From: Armigeres subalbatus
Lineage: Eukaryota > Arthropoda > Insecta > Diptera > Culicidae
Direction of reading: 5' to 3'
Length of the DNA stretch: 64,000 nucleotides
Assembly: GCF_024139115.2 (NCBI RefSeq)
Contig: NW_026942816.1
Location: 248,001-312,000, forward strand
Of the stretch, positions 21,459 to 32,929 are shown piece after piece (the stretch's first letter is position 1; every line of letters starts with the position of its first letter). The notes below the pieces were generated by a model, which was not told the origin of the DNA, searched no databases, and saw only the letters and a list, made by a program, of their open reading frames with translations. The translations under genes and the position numbers were made by a program.

Positions 21459-21761
21459 TGATGGAAATTACAATGTTTGACCCTCACTATAAGTTCCGCT
21501 AGTTTTACAATATGGATTCCTACCCCTAAATGTAATTTGGCCCTTCTGGCAACACGGTTGATGTTTATGTTTATTTCATGTACTTTGTTTTTATTTACTT
21601 GACCATCAACATTATGTGTAAATACGTTCAGCTATGTTATTTCAATAAATCGTCCATTCTGTCCGTGAATGTCCGCTGTGTTCCGCGATAATTTTCAGCT
21701 TCCGAAGTCGGTACGCGAGTGTCCACTAGTGCCAAGTGAGAACTCTGCACAACAACCAACA
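21459..21761 (+). repeat. copia-2 5' LTR
   Basis: 303 bp, TGATGGAAATTACAATG...CAACAACCAACA, beginning TG and ending CA. It carries an AATAAA-type signal (ttcaataaatcg) near its middle, as expected for the polyadenylation site of the retroelement RNA. Confidence 0.93.
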
Positions 21762-21775
21762 GGTTATGGGCCCAG
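21762..21775 (+). promoter_or_regulatory. copia-2 primer-binding site (initiator tRNA-Met, internal half)
   Basis: ggttatgggcccag directly follows the 5' LTR. It is complementary to the anticodon arm of initiator tRNA-Met, the unusual internal half-tRNA priming known for Drosophila copia. copia-3 has a near match (ggttattggcccag, 39584). Confidence 0.8.
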
Positions 21776-21868
21776 AACGAAGATTGGAAGGTGAAAATTG
21801 CGAGAAAAAGTGATCCCGCGGTTAACTTCGATTTTCCATCGCGAGTGCGCATCTTGTGTTGTGAGAAG

Positions 21869-22591
21869 ATGGCGGATTTGGGCAAACTTTCGTTTGCAAA
21901 GCTCAACAACAATAATTGGGCGAGCTGGAAATTCCGCATGGAAATGTTGCTCATGCGAGAAGAACTCTGGTATGTGATATCCGATCCGAAACCAGAGCCG
22001 GTGACTGCGCGGTGGAACAAAGATGAGCAAAAAGCCCGGGCTACAATCGGTTTGTGTGTGGAAGACAACCAGTTTAGCCTGGTAAAAAGTGCTAAAACCG
22101 CGAAAGATTTTTGGGATCAGTTGCGTGCGTACCACGAAAAGTCAACGCTGACTTCCCGCGTTTCTTTGCTGAAGAAATTGTGTTCGTTGAACTTGAGTGA
22201 GGGTGGTGATATGGAGAAGCACCTCTTAGAGCTTGAGGAGCTGTACGACCGGATGTCGGCAGCTGGACAAAATTTGGAAGAGCTGCTGCGAATCCCCATG
22301 ATTTTCCGGAGTTTGCCGGACTCTTATGGCGGGTTAGTGACGGCCTTAGAGAGTCTGCCGGACACGGACCTAACAATGCAGCTAGTGAAGTCGAAGCTGC
22401 TCGACGAATATGAGCGAAGACATGAGAAGAATGGCGGTTCAGTGAATGCGATGAAGAGTTCGACGACGCGGGGGAAGAAAAGTGGTGTTGCGCACGAGCG
22501 GAAGTGTTTCCATTGTGGAAAGTCGGGTCACATGCAGCGAGATTGCGCTAGCGCGACAGAAGAAAAGGGACGGAGAACAGAAAAGTTCTGA
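21869..22591 (+). pseudogene. copia-2 gag
   Basis: The ATG at 21869 (MADLGKLSFAKLNNNNWASW) matches the copia-1 gag start. The frame is open upstream to 21791. It has the gag helices including WYVISDPKPEPVT and the zinc knuckle CFHCGKSGHMQRDC at about 22503-22545. The frame ends at 22589 after a frameshift. Protease resumes in another frame at about 22640. Confidence 0.88.
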
Positions 22592-22642
22592 AGAAAACCA
22601 AGTGACAAACAGGCGAAGAAAAACAGCAGTGGTGCGTGCTTT

Positions 22643-22963
22643 ATGGCTGAAAGTGCTCCACGCGAGCCGTGGTTCATAGACAGTGGGGCTAGTCGTCACA
22701 TGACGTGTGATGAAAGTTTTTTCTCGACGCTGGAGAAGAAGAACGGCCCGAAAGTTTTCCTTGCTGACGGAGAAATAGCGAAGACAGCCGGCCATGGTAG
22801 AGGGACAATGCTCAGCGTTAACGGTAACGGTGATGTGGTCGATGTGAAGCTTGTTGACCTTTTGTATGTTCCTTCGTTGACTAGTGGGCTCATTTCAGTG
22901 GACAAGCTGACCGCAAATGGTTTCACGGCCGATGTGAGATCCGTGATGCTACCGGCTCATTGA
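22643..22963 (+). pseudogene. copia-2 protease region
   Basis: WFIDSGASRHMTCDESFF contains the aspartic protease DSGA motif. Then come the GHGRGTM and LLYVPSLTSGLISVDKL segments typical of the copia protease-integrase junction. Ends by frameshift at about 22950. Confidence 0.85.
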
Positions 22964-24723
22964 CGGTAGTAGGAGAGCGCTCTGGCTGTCTGTACCGGCT
23001 GAAGCTAGCGGAATCATCAAAGAAAGCTCAAGGTAAGACACACACTACTAATTGTCAGCATCAATGGCACCGACGTTTAGGACATAGGCATCCGGATGTG
23101 ATTAGAAGAATTCGCGAGGAGAAGTTAGGCACCGGTATGATCGTTACCGACTGTGGCATCCGTGAATGCTGCGAGCCGTGCCTGGAGGGAAAGTTGGCGA
23201 GGAGTCCAATTCCCAAATCAGCCGAGAGGAAGTCGACGCAAGTGTTAGATCTGGTCCACACGGATCTGTGCGGGCCAATGCGGACGACGACACCCGGTGG
23301 TAAGCGGTTCCTCATGACGATGATCGACGACTACAGCCGCTTCACCGTCGTTTATCTTCTGGCGAAAAAGTCAGAAGCGCCGGAGAAAGTAAAGGAGTAC
23401 GTTCGGTATGTGGAGAACCTTTTCAACAGAAGGCCGCGTATAATCCGCTCGGATGGCGGAGGCGAATACGTGAATGAGGAGTTGGGCGACTTCTTTGTCA
23501 AGGAGGGAATCAAGGCGCAGTATACGACAGCATACACACCACAGCAAAACGGTGTAGCTGAGCGGAAGAATCGGTCGCTACAGGAAATGGCGACGACGAT
23601 GCTCCTGGATGCCGGTCTCCACAAACGGTACTGGGGCGAGGCCGTGTCAACGGCCGCTTATTTGCAGAACCGTCTTCCGTCGCGATCGGTGGACAAGACT
23701 CCATACGAAAAGTGGTACGGGCGGCAACCAGTACTTTGCCATTTAAAAGTATACGGTTGTCCGGCCTTTGTACATATTCCTGCCGTTAAGCGCGGGAAGT
23801 TTGAGAGCAAGGCGAGGAAGCTGCGGTTCATCGGGTACTCTGACGCCCATAAAGGTTACCGATTCGTTGATACGTCTACGGACAAGGTCACGATCAGCCG
23901 CGACGCAAGGTTTTTGGAGCTGGACAACGGGTCGTCTCACGGGGCGGAGTTGAATCCAGCTGCCATCGGAAGTTCGTCGCTTAGTGACAAGGAGTGGCCT
24001 CTTCCGGTAGTGCAATCGAAGCAGCAAACAAGAGAAGAAGAAAATGCAGAAGATGAAACAGCCCCCTGCGGCGAAGAAACAGTGAGTGAAGAAAGCGAAA
24101 AAGAGGACTATTTTGATGTAGAAGATGCTGAGTCGGACGAAGATCCCCTCGCTGTGAAGCAGGAGGAAGATGACGAAGAAGTTGAGAACGGTGCACGGAG
24201 ATTAGGGCGTCGCACCCGTGGAATGCTACCCAGCCGAATGTCGGATTATGTGGTAGGCGTCGTCAGGCAGCAGCAGGAGGAACCAACGACATTTCATCAA
24301 GCAGTATCCAGTCAAGAGCGAGATTCGTGGAAGGCGGCGATGGACAGCGAAATTCAGTCGCACAAGAAAAACGGGACGTGGGAGTTAGTGCCGCTTCCGA
24401 AGGGCAAGAAAGTGGTAGGCAGCCGTTGGGTGTATAAAATCAAAAGGAACGAATCCAACGAAGTGGTCCGTTACAAGGCGCGGATCGTTGCCCAGGGGTT
24501 CACGCAATGCTACGGAGTCGATTACGACGAAGTGTTTGCCCCTGTGACCAAGCATGCCACACTACGGGTACTGCTGTCTATGGCGGCGAAGAAGAGGATG
24601 GTGCTGAAGCATTTAGATGCGCACCGCGTATCTCTACGGAGACATAGAGGAAGAGCTCTATATGCGCCAACCACCCGGCTACGAAGTTGGCGGCAAGGAG
24701 GAGATCGTTTGTCGGCTTCGTAG
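22960..24723 (+). pseudogene. copia-2 integrase and N-terminal reverse transcriptase
   Basis: Integrase zinc domain HRRLGHRHPDV..CEPCLEGK. Catalytic triad: Asp in VHTDLCGPM, Asp in IRSDGGGEY, Glu in NGVAERKNR (intact here, unlike copia-1). Then the acidic linker (DEDPLAVKQEEDDEEVE) and RT N-terminus with WKAAMDSEI, WELVPLPKGKKVVGSRWVYK and RYKARIVAQG. A one- or two-base loss near 24625 shifts the frame from KHLDAHR to the correct TAYLYGDIEEELYM. Confidence 0.9.
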
Positions 24724-25812
24724 AAGTATTTACGGACTGAAACAGTCCGCTCGATGTTGGAACCGGAAGCTAACCGGTGTTCTGACGGAAATGGGATTCC
24801 AAGCAAGTTCGGCGGATCCGTGCTTATTCGTGGCAACCAGGGATGGCCTCAGAGTATACCTGATCGTTTATGTCGATGATTTCCTCATCGGATCAGAGAG
24901 CGAGGCGGAGATTATCCGCGTTCAGAAGCAGCTGAGTCGGCATTTCGAGATTGTCGATCTTGGCGATGTGAAGCACTTCCTAGGTCTGGAAGTACAGAAG
25001 GAGGATGACACGTTCTGTGTCAGTCTGGCCAACTACATCGATAAGCTGGTTGCACGAGTAGGCCTAAGCGAAGCGAAGGAGGCAGGAACAGGGCTATCTG
25101 AGGAACAAGGTTGGGAGCAAAACCGTTCGAAGATGGTACGAAGTATCGAAGCGTGGTTGGTGCACTTCTCTATGTGGCGGTGTGTGCGCGGCCGGATATA
25201 GCTACTAGTGTGAGAATCCTTGGCCGGAAGTTTAGTGCCTCGATGGAAGCGGACTGGACAGCTGCAAAGCGTGTGGTACGGTACCTTAAAGGTACCAAAG
25301 AATGGAAGTTGAGGCTTGGAATCAAGAAAGCAGAAGAGTTGGTGGCATTTTCGGATTCTGATTGGGCAGGAGATGCGAGCACACGGAAGTCGACAACCGG
25401 TTACGTGGTGTTCTACGCAGGAGGAGCAGTTTGCTGGGTCAGTCGTCGGCAAAGTTGTGTGACCCTTTCGACGATGGAAGCGGAGTACGTCGCCCTGGCC
25501 GAAGCGTGCCAGGAAGTAGTGTGGCTTAGGCGACTTTTAAAAGACTTTGGTGAAGAACAAGTGGAAGCAACAGTGGTAAACGAAGATAATCAGGGATGCC
25601 TGAGCTTCGCCCGTTCCGAGAGGTCCAGCAAGCGCTCAAAGCATATCGAAACCAAGCACCATTTTGTTCGAGATCTTTGCGACAACGGTGAGGTGGTGCT
25701 GCAGTACTGTCCAACGGATCAGATGCCAGCTGATGTACTGACGAAGCCGTTGGGATTCGTTAAGCATCGGCAATTTGCTGAACAGTTGGGGTTGGTCGGT
25801 AAGCGACCATAG
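24617..25812 (+). pseudogene. copia-2 reverse transcriptase core and RNase H
   Basis: The 24617-25201 frame has YMRQPPGYE, SIYGLKQSARCWN and the catalytic YVDDFLIGS. After a frameshift near 25110, the 25111-25812 frame gives the connection YLKGTKEWKLRL, then RNase H with FSDSDWAGD, KSTTGYVVF, STMEAEYVAL, NEDNQGC, RSKHIETK and DVLTKPLG. The only visible defect is the frameshift. Confidence 0.9.
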
Positions 25813-25834
25813 CAAGGTGAGGTGACTAACCATT

Positions 25835-25843
25835 GAGGAGGAG
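25835..25843 (+). promoter_or_regulatory. copia-2 polypurine tract
   Basis: gaggaggag immediately before the 3' LTR. Confidence 0.75.
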
Positions 25844-26146
25844 TGATGGAAATTACAATGTTTGACCCTCACTATAAGTTCCGCTAGTTTTACAATATGG
25901 ATTCCTACCCCTAAATGTAATTTGGCCCTTCTGGCAACACGGTTGATGTTTATGTTTATTTCATGTACTTTGTTTTTATTTACTTGACCATCAACATTAT
26001 GTGTAAATACGTTCAGCTATGTTATTTCAATAAATCGTCCATTCTGTCCGTGAATGTCCGCTGTGTTCCGCGATAATTTTCAGCTTCCGAAGTCGGTACG
26101 CGAGTGTCCACTAGTGCCAAGTGAGAACTCTGCACAACAACCAACA
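25844..26146 (+). repeat. copia-2 3' LTR
   Basis: 303 bp, with no difference from 21459-21761 found by eye. Followed by the duplicated target AAGAG. Confidence 0.93.
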
Positions 26147-27760
26147 AAGAGTACATCATAGAAAGTCACATCAAGTCCATAACACAATTGGAAGATGCGT
26201 CCAAATCCATTAAAAACAAAATCCTTAACGCCTACCAAGAGAGCTGTCCAACTAAATCAACTAGTTCGAGTAGAGACGTTCCATGGTGGAATAAAACTCT
26301 TGAGAAGCTTAGGAAAACTGCGCGTAGGGAGTTCAACCGTGCTAAGCGAACCGGCGATTGGAGCCTATACAGAAAGGCCCTGACGAACTACAACAAAGAA
26401 ATAAGGTCAGCCAAACGGAAATCGTGGATTCTAATGTGTGAAAGCATAGAGAATACACCGTAGTGGCCAGACTCCAAAAACTCTTTCAAAAGACCACTCC
26501 AATGGTGTGGGTAGCCTCCGAAAGACGGATGGTTCGCTCACTGTAGAGCCTAGCGATACACTGAGCGAATTGTTAAAGATCCACTTCCCTGATTCAATCC
26601 CTGAGTCGAGCATCGGCGACCAAGGCACTGGAATTGCTGTCTCAGATCCACAAGAGATCCAATCATGGGTTTCTGGGTCTAAAAAGACGCAATAAAGGTT
26701 GCAAAGGAAGCTTTCACTCGGGCCAGGGTTGAGAGGGCTGTGAGATCTTTCGAGCCATTTAAGTCTCCTGGCATGGATGGAATATTTCCAGCGTTGATCC
26801 AAAAGAGGAGAAAACACTGGTTCCACCCTTGGTTGAGATTTTTAAGGCGAGTCTGATTTTTGGGCACATACCTAACGATTGGCGTCAAATCCGGGCTGTC
26901 TTCATTCCGAAGGCAGGCAAGAGAGATAAAACCAACCCCAAAGCATTCAGGCCGATAAGTTTATCCTCTGTAATGCTCAAAATTATGGAAAAGGTACTAT
27001 GCGAGTACATAAATCACAAATTTATGAAAGCAATGCCTTTGTCAAAAACCAATTCGCTTATCAAAGTGGAAAATCTACGATCTCGGCACTACATACGGTA
27101 GTTCAAAAATCGAAAAAACACTTAATGCAAAAGAAATTGCTCTTGTAGCATTTCTTGATATTGAGGGCGCATTCGATAACGCTTCTTATTCGTCTATAGG
27201 GTCAGCAATGTTGAGGAGAAAATTCGACCCATGCATTGTTACCTGGTACATGCTATGCTAGCTAATCGGAAAATCTCCTCTGAGCTTAGCGGTTCATACA
27301 TCACTGTTAAAGCAACAAGGGGTGTCCGCAAGGCGGAGTGCTTTCTCCTTTGTTGTGGTCACTGGTGGTGGATGAGCTTCTAGACAGCTTAGAGAGAAGA
27401 GGCTTCGAAGTGGTTGGATATGCTGATGACGTTGTCATTATTGTACGAGGCAAATTCGAAAGTGTTATCGTGGAAAGAATGCAATCTGCCTAAATCACAC
27501 TTTTTCCTGGTGTCAAAAGTATCAACTAGGCATAAATCCTACAAAACTTCCATTATCCCTTTCACCAAACGGAGAAAGGTACAACTGAAACCCCTTTTCT
27601 TGAATCAAACACAATTAGTTTATTCAAGTGAAGTAAAATATCTAGGTGTCATACTCGACGCAAAGCTTAATTGGAACTCTCATCTCCAATCAGTTGTGCA
27701 GAAAGGTCTCAATACACTTTGGGTTTGTTCAAAACCCTTGGTAAAAGATGGGGCCTAAAA
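26147..27760 (+). pseudogene. LINE-D linker and reverse transcriptase
   Basis: 26147-26460 continues the interrupted ORF2 (IIESHIKSITQLEDAS, WWNKTLEKLRKTARREFNRA). After stops and shifts, RT blocks follow in different plus frames: FKSPGMDGIFPALIQ, WRQIRAVFIPKAGK, AFRPISLSSVMLKIMEKV, LDIEGAFDN, GCPQGGVLSPLLW (around 27320-27355) and YADDVVII (27420-27445), then VKYLGVILDAKLNW. Catalytic Asp residues are present but in broken frames. Confidence 0.85.
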
Positions 27761-28716
27761 CCAAGTATGATCATGTGGATATATAAAACCATTGTCCGTC
27801 CCAGGACAACTTACGCTTCCCTTGTCTGGTGGCCTAAAACTAATGAGGCTGCTGCAAGGGCTAAGCTCAACAAAATCCAACGCACCGCTTGCATAGCCAT
27901 CACTGGTGCAGTTCGTAGTACACCCACTTTGGCCCTAGACGCAATGCTTCACCTGCCCCGGTTAGATCAATTCATAAAGCTGGAAGCGGAAAAAAGTGCT
28001 CTAAGGTTAAAGAGAACAAAAACACTGCTGTCGGGAGACCTTACGGGTCACCTCAGCATATTAAATGAATTTGCCATAAATCCTGCAATAGGAATTTGTA
28101 GTGACTGGATGGAAACGGTAGTCAATTATGACTTACCTTACGATGCGTTCATTCCTTCCCGCCAGGAGTGGGAAGGAGGTGGACCCAGCGTTCCAACAGG
28201 CTCTATAAATTTCTTCACAGATGGTTCGAAAATGAATAATCTGACAGGATCCGGAATCTATGGCCCTACAACAAAAATTTCTGTCCACTTAGGACAGTGG
28301 CTCACAGTATTTCAGGCGGAAATATATGCAATATTAGAATGCGTGTTATTATGCCTGAGGAGAAAGTATAGATTTGCAAAAATATGTATTTTCTCTGACA
28401 GCCAAGCGGCACTTAAGTCGCTTAATAACTACACTTGTAACTCAAAGCTAGTGTGGGAATGCATTCTGGCTTTGAAAACTTATCCATACGCAATCGAGTC
28501 TACCTATATTGGATCCCAGGACATACGGGTCTAGAGGGAAACGAGATTGCTGATGAGCTAGCCAGGAATGGATCTAATGAAAGGTTCATTGGCCCTGAGC
28601 CCTTCTGCGGGATCTCAGACTGCTCTGTAAAAATGGAACTGAACAAATATATGGTCAGTCAGATCACATCAAACTGGAATGCACTTCCCATACGAGCCAA
28701 TCCAAAAGGCTCGTAA
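27671..28716 (+). pseudogene. LINE-D RNase H and tail
   Basis: 27671-28534 reads thumb motifs (IYKTIVRPRTTYASLVWW, QRTACIAITGAVRSTP), then RNase H FFTDGSKMNNLTGSG (Asp), FQAEIYAILECV (Glu), CIFSDSQAALKSL (Asp). It shifts near 28510 into WIPGHTGLEGNEIADELARNG. All four RNase H catalytic positions are recognisable. The region 28720-29045 contains the CRFCDEERETSEHILCYC zinc-finger-like motif in a further frame. Confidence 0.85.
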
Positions 28717-29203
28717 CGATTAACCCCAAGAAAACCCAACAACTATTAGGTCTCAAATAAAAGGGATCTCAACATCTACACCGGTCTAATAACTGGACAC
28801 TGCCCCTGCAGATACCATCTACAAAAGATCGGAGCAATCCAAACCTCAAATTGCCGCTTCTGTGACGAGGAGAGAGAAACATCAGAACACATCCTCTGCT
28901 ATTGCAGTGCACTCATCCAACGTAGGTTCAAAGTTCTCAGCAAGCCCTTTTTAGGGCCTGCTGACATATGGATCTTATCCCCCAAGGACGTGGTTGGCTT
29001 CATAAAGCTAGTCTCGCCAGAATGGGGGAGTCACATACTGTAACTCAGGATCTCTATTCATCAATAATAGATGGTCTTGAGTTCAGTCGATACCAAGGTA
29101 TCTCAGTGACAAACATGTTACTGAGATAACTTGCGTATTTCACAGTAAAAGGGTATATCACAATAGTCCTAAAATCTGGACGCAGTGATCTTCACCCGAC
29201 AAA

Positions 29204-29640
29204 CGAGGAGAAGCACATCCAGGCTCAGGTTATGCGTTGAATGCATACAGCCAAGGACAATACGCAAACAACGATACTGAATTCGTTCCAATTTGATCAG
29301 GTGGCAATCAGCTGCTGAGAGGAAGCAGAAAGAGCCATACTCTAAAACAGAGAGAATAGTCGTTTTATATAGTTTGATGAGGTCTTCTGGGTGAGCGCCC
29401 CACCAAGTTCCGGAGATAGAACGAAGAAAATGGATCCTTTTTCGGTATTTAGAAGGTATTTAGAAGATAAATTGGTTTATGTCATCTTTCAACAGCTTTA
29501 GTTTCAGTTGAGCTGGGTAACGCTTCTTAGTAAACACAACCAATTGAGATTTTTGCGGAGAGAACTCGATCCCTAAATGTCTGGCCCAAACAGTCAGGTT
29601 ATTTAGGGAATTTTGCAATGGTCTTTGCAGGACATTTGCA
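29204..29640 (-). pseudogene. LINE-E scrap: RT thumb region, minus strand
   Basis: Minus translation from 29640 gives LQNSLNNLTVWARHLGIEFSPQKSQLVVF, an RT palm/thumb segment. It is followed in shifted frames by SISGTWWGAHP..LIKLY, LEYGSFCFLSAA and LERIQYRCLRIVLG. It abuts the LINE-D 3' end at 29204 and LINE-F at about 29640. Confidence 0.7.
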
Positions 29641-32440
29641 CATGAACCTCTTAGCACCCTGGAATGTCAGGACCCTAAATGAACCTGAGCGAGTGAGCCT
29701 TCTGGCTCGTGAACTGCAGAAGGTTGGAGTGATCGTGGCTGCTATTCAAAAAGTTCGATGGCCTAGATCCGGAGAACGTGAATTCGGAGCCGTGGACCCC
29801 ACGACCAACACTGCATTCAAGTATAACATCGGCGGCGGAAAGCAGAGCATGGAGTTGGTTTCGTAGTGATGGGAAAGCGAACGAATCTGTGTGTTGAGGA
29901 TACGGGGCAAATTCTTCAATTACAGCCTAATCAACATTTACGCACCGACAAACGATAAATCCGACGAAGTGAAGGACACGTTTTATGAATGTCTTGATAA
30001 AGCCTATGGAGAGTACCCTAAAGCATGACGTGAAAATTGTTATCGGAGATGCTAACGCTCAGGTCGGTAGAGAGGACTTTTCCCGTCCCATAATCGGTAG
30101 GGAGAGCCTTCACTCCGCTACCAATGACAACGGCCTACGGTTAGTAAATTTTGCTGCTGCCAGAGGGATGGCCATCAGTAGCACCTACTTTGCACGAAAG
30201 AACATCCGAAAGCACACATGGAGACACCCAAATGGTGAAACTTGCAACCAGATAGACCATGTTCTGGTGGATGGGCGCCATTTATCGGATGTTATCGATG
30301 TGCGGACATTCAGAGGTCCGAACATTGACTCTGATCACTACCTCGTTGTCAGTAAAATTCGATCACGGTTGTCAACTGTATCGAACGAAAGATCACAGCG
30401 AACGATGCGTTACAATATCCAGCGATTGTCGGCGGAAGGAGTATCGGCTGAGTACCGCCAGAAGCTCGACGAACGGATAAGTGCAATCAACGTGGAGTGT
30501 CAGAGAGTGACAGACGAGAAGAACGTTGCCAGAAGCCGGATGTTGGTGTCGGGTACTCGATCGAATTGAGATCGGTACAAGGAAGCAAGAGCAGCCGAAA
30601 AACGAACCCACCGCTGAAAGAAGAAAGAATATGAAGAACATGTGATTAGCGAGGCGCAGGAAAAAATGGAGCAGAACGATATGCGGAGGCTATATGAGTC
30701 TGTCAATGGCGTGCGGAGAAAGACAGCGCCGTCTCCCGTCACGTGCAACGATCAACAAGGGAATTTGCTGACAGATAGAACCGAAGTGGCTGCCAGGTGG
30801 AAGCAACACTTCGAGACTTTGTTGAATAGTGGAAGTGACGGTGCATCGGTGAACAGAATAAATATTAGCGACGATGGACAAGCTGTGGAGTCACCTACAC
30901 TAGATGAGAGCTGTTAAAGAGCTGAAAAACAATAAGGCTGCGGGGAAGGACCAGTTCCCAGCTGAACTTCTCAAACATGGCAGTGAGCAGCTTTATGAAG
31001 TTCTGCACCATATTATGTCGAAAATATGGAAAGACGAGGAAATGCTTGTTAGCTGGTTGGACGGCCTCATTTGCCCTCTCTTCAAGAAAGGGCGCAGACT
31101 GGAGTGCGCCAATTACCGAGGAATAACCCTCCTTAATTCGATGTACAAAATTATGTCTTGTATTCTGTTCAACAGATTGATACCGCTTGAAGAGTCCTTC
31201 GTCGGCGAATACCAAGCAGGTTTTCGTGAGTGCTGATTAACGACGGACCAAATGTTTACCCTGAGACAAATCCTTGATAAATTCCGGGAGTACAACTTGC
31301 AGACACATCATCTGTTTATTGATTTCAAGGCGGCGTACGATTCAGTGAAACGGAATGAATTATGGCAAATTATCTTGAACATGGTTTTCCGGCGAAACTG
31401 ATATGGCTGATTCGTATAACGTTGGACGGATCGAAATCAAGTGTAAGGGTTGCGGATGAAATATCGTCGTCTTTTGTTACCTTAGATGGATTAAAGCAGG
31501 GTGATGCACTCTCGAATCTACTGTTCAATATAGCGCTCGAGGGAGCGATTAGGAGAGCTGGTGTGCAAAGAAGCGGTACCATTATCACAAAACCGCATAT
31601 GCTCCTTGGATTTGCGGACGATATCGATACTATCGGGATTGATCGCCGTGCCGTTGAAGAGGCTTTTGTGCCTTTTAAGAGGGAGACAGCGAGGATTGGA
31701 CTCACGATCAATACCAGCAAAACGAAGTACATGATCGCTGGCAATCAACGTGGGTTCATTAGTGGTGGTGGTAGCGAAATGGTGCTGGATGGTGAAAAAT
31801 TTGAAGTGGTAGAATAATTTGTGTATCTTGGAACATTAGTGACATGCGATAATGATGTTACCCGCGAAGTGAAAAGGCGTATTGCAGCTGCAAATAGGGC
31901 TTATTACGGACTTCGTAACCAGCTTAAGTACCATAGTCTGCAAACGAAAACAAAACTCGCGCTGTATACTACTCTGATTCTTCCGGTGGCTGTATACGAC
32001 CATGAAACATGGACGTTAAAGGAGGCTGATCGGAGAGCTTTCGGAGTGTTTGAGCGTAAGGTGCTGCGGCGATACTCGGCGGTAAACAGGAGAACGGTAT
32101 CTGGCAGCGTCGCATGAATCACGAATTGTATCAGGTGTATAAAGGGCTGGATATTATTAAGCTTATTCAACATGGCAGACTACGGTGGGCTGGTTACGTT
32201 GTTCGTATGCCGGAAGAACGTCAAGCGAAGATAATATTTAGTAGAGAACCCGGAAGAGGCCGCATGCTTCGTGGAAGGCCGCGTACACGATGGCTTTTTG
32301 CAGTTGAAGAGGACCTGAGGGCGCTCAATGTTCAGGGCGACTGGAAGCGATTGGCCCAGGATCGAGTCCAGTGGAGAAGGATACTCCATTCGGCGTAGGT
32401 TCATCGAAGAGCTGTAGCCCATCAAGTATCAAGTAAGTAA
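29630..32440 (+). mobile_element. LINE-F: RTE-like non-LTR retrotransposon, nearly complete ORF2 with frame breaks
   Basis: Plus strand. Endonuclease begins at about 29650 (WNVRTLNEPERVSLLARELQ, IAAIQKVRWP). It continues after frameshifts with LINIYAPTNDKSDEVKDTFY, IVIGDANAQVGREDF (Asp, Asn), NQIDHVLVDGRH and IDSDHYLVVSKI (Asp-His). RT runs from 30904: NNKAAGKDQFPAELLKHG, LICPLFKKGRRLECANYRGITLL, GEYQAGFRE, LFIDFKAAYDSV, DGLKQGDALSNLLFNIALE, GFADDIDTIG, LGTLVTCDND. The C-terminus RLRWAGYVVRMPEERQ..GRPRTRWLFAVEEDL runs to 32398. JAM1/RTE-type is my reading of the motifs. About five frame breaks. Confidence 0.82.
30642..31820 (+). pseudogene. LINE-F reverse transcriptase frames
   Basis: Three consecutive plus frames (30642-30917, 30904-31236, 31362-31817) cover the RT. 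The catalytic FADD is at about 31610-31622. A stop at 31234 splits GEYQAGFRE from TTDQMFTLRQIL, and a stop at 31817 interrupts EVVE-FVYLGTL. The palm motifs are otherwise well conserved, suggesting a moderately young copy. Confidence 0.8.
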
Positions 32441-32900
32441 AGATCTAGTCCGTTGTCGAGCGGCCGTCAACGAAGCCGGCTTGTTAACTTCCCACGAACT
32501 CATTCACTAACGGTGACAGACGTCGGAAGATGATCTGGAATATCACTTTGTAGGCGGCATTAAGGATGGTAATCGCTCGAAAGTTCTCACACTCCAGCTT
32601 GTCGCCTTTCTTGTAGATGGGACATTTAACCCCTTCCTTCCACTCCTCCGGTAGCTGTTCAGTTTCCTAGATTCTGACTATCAGTTTGTTCAGGCAAGTG
32701 GCTAGCTTTTCCGGGCCCATCTTGATAAGCTTAGCTCCGATACCATCCTTACCAGCTGCTTTATTGGTCTTTGGCTGTTGGATGACATCCTTAACTTCCC
32801 TCAAGGTGGGGGCTGGTTGGCCTCCATCGTCCTGTTCAATCAAAGTTAATTGCCTATTTCCGGGGATTGGGGACTTGGACATTAATTTACAGTGTTGTGA
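32441..32900 (-). pseudogene. RTE-like LINE scrap, RT N-terminal part
   Basis: Minus translation: APTLREVKDVIQQPKTNKAAGKDGIG, IKMGPEKLATCLNKLI, then in phase after a stop EQLPEEWKEGVKCPIYKKGD, CENFRAITILNAAYKVIF and a decayed NEFVGS.QAGFVDGRSTTD. These are the first RT blocks. The catalytic part is absent. It is tail-to-tail with the plus-strand scrap to its right. Confidence 0.72.
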
Positions 32901-32929
32901 AAACTCATATGTGAATATGTACATTATGT

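Larger units (their letters stand above)
21459..26146 (+). mobile_element. copia-2: full-length Ty1/copia retrotransposon with apparently identical LTRs
   Basis: The 4688-bp element is flanked by the 5-bp duplication AAGAG (21454-21458 and 26147-26151), inside LINE-D. It has 303-bp LTRs, a primer-binding site, gag, protease, integrase, RT, RNase H and a polypurine tract in the standard copia order. No difference between the LTRs was found on reading, which points to a very recent insertion. Yet the coding region has about four frameshifts. Confidence 0.93.
20546..29203 (+). mobile_element. LINE-D: RNase H-bearing non-LTR retrotransposon, split by copia-2
   Basis: Plus-strand order: endonuclease (20594-21458), copia-2 insertion, linker and RT (26147-27760), RNase H (28190-28600), Cys/His tail (28850-28930), 3'UTR to about 29203. 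The 3' end is set by comparison with the 5'-truncated relative at 49139-49702, which ends at the equivalent cgcagtgat..cacccaac point. Many frameshifts; not functional. LOA or I clade is likely. Confidence 0.8.
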
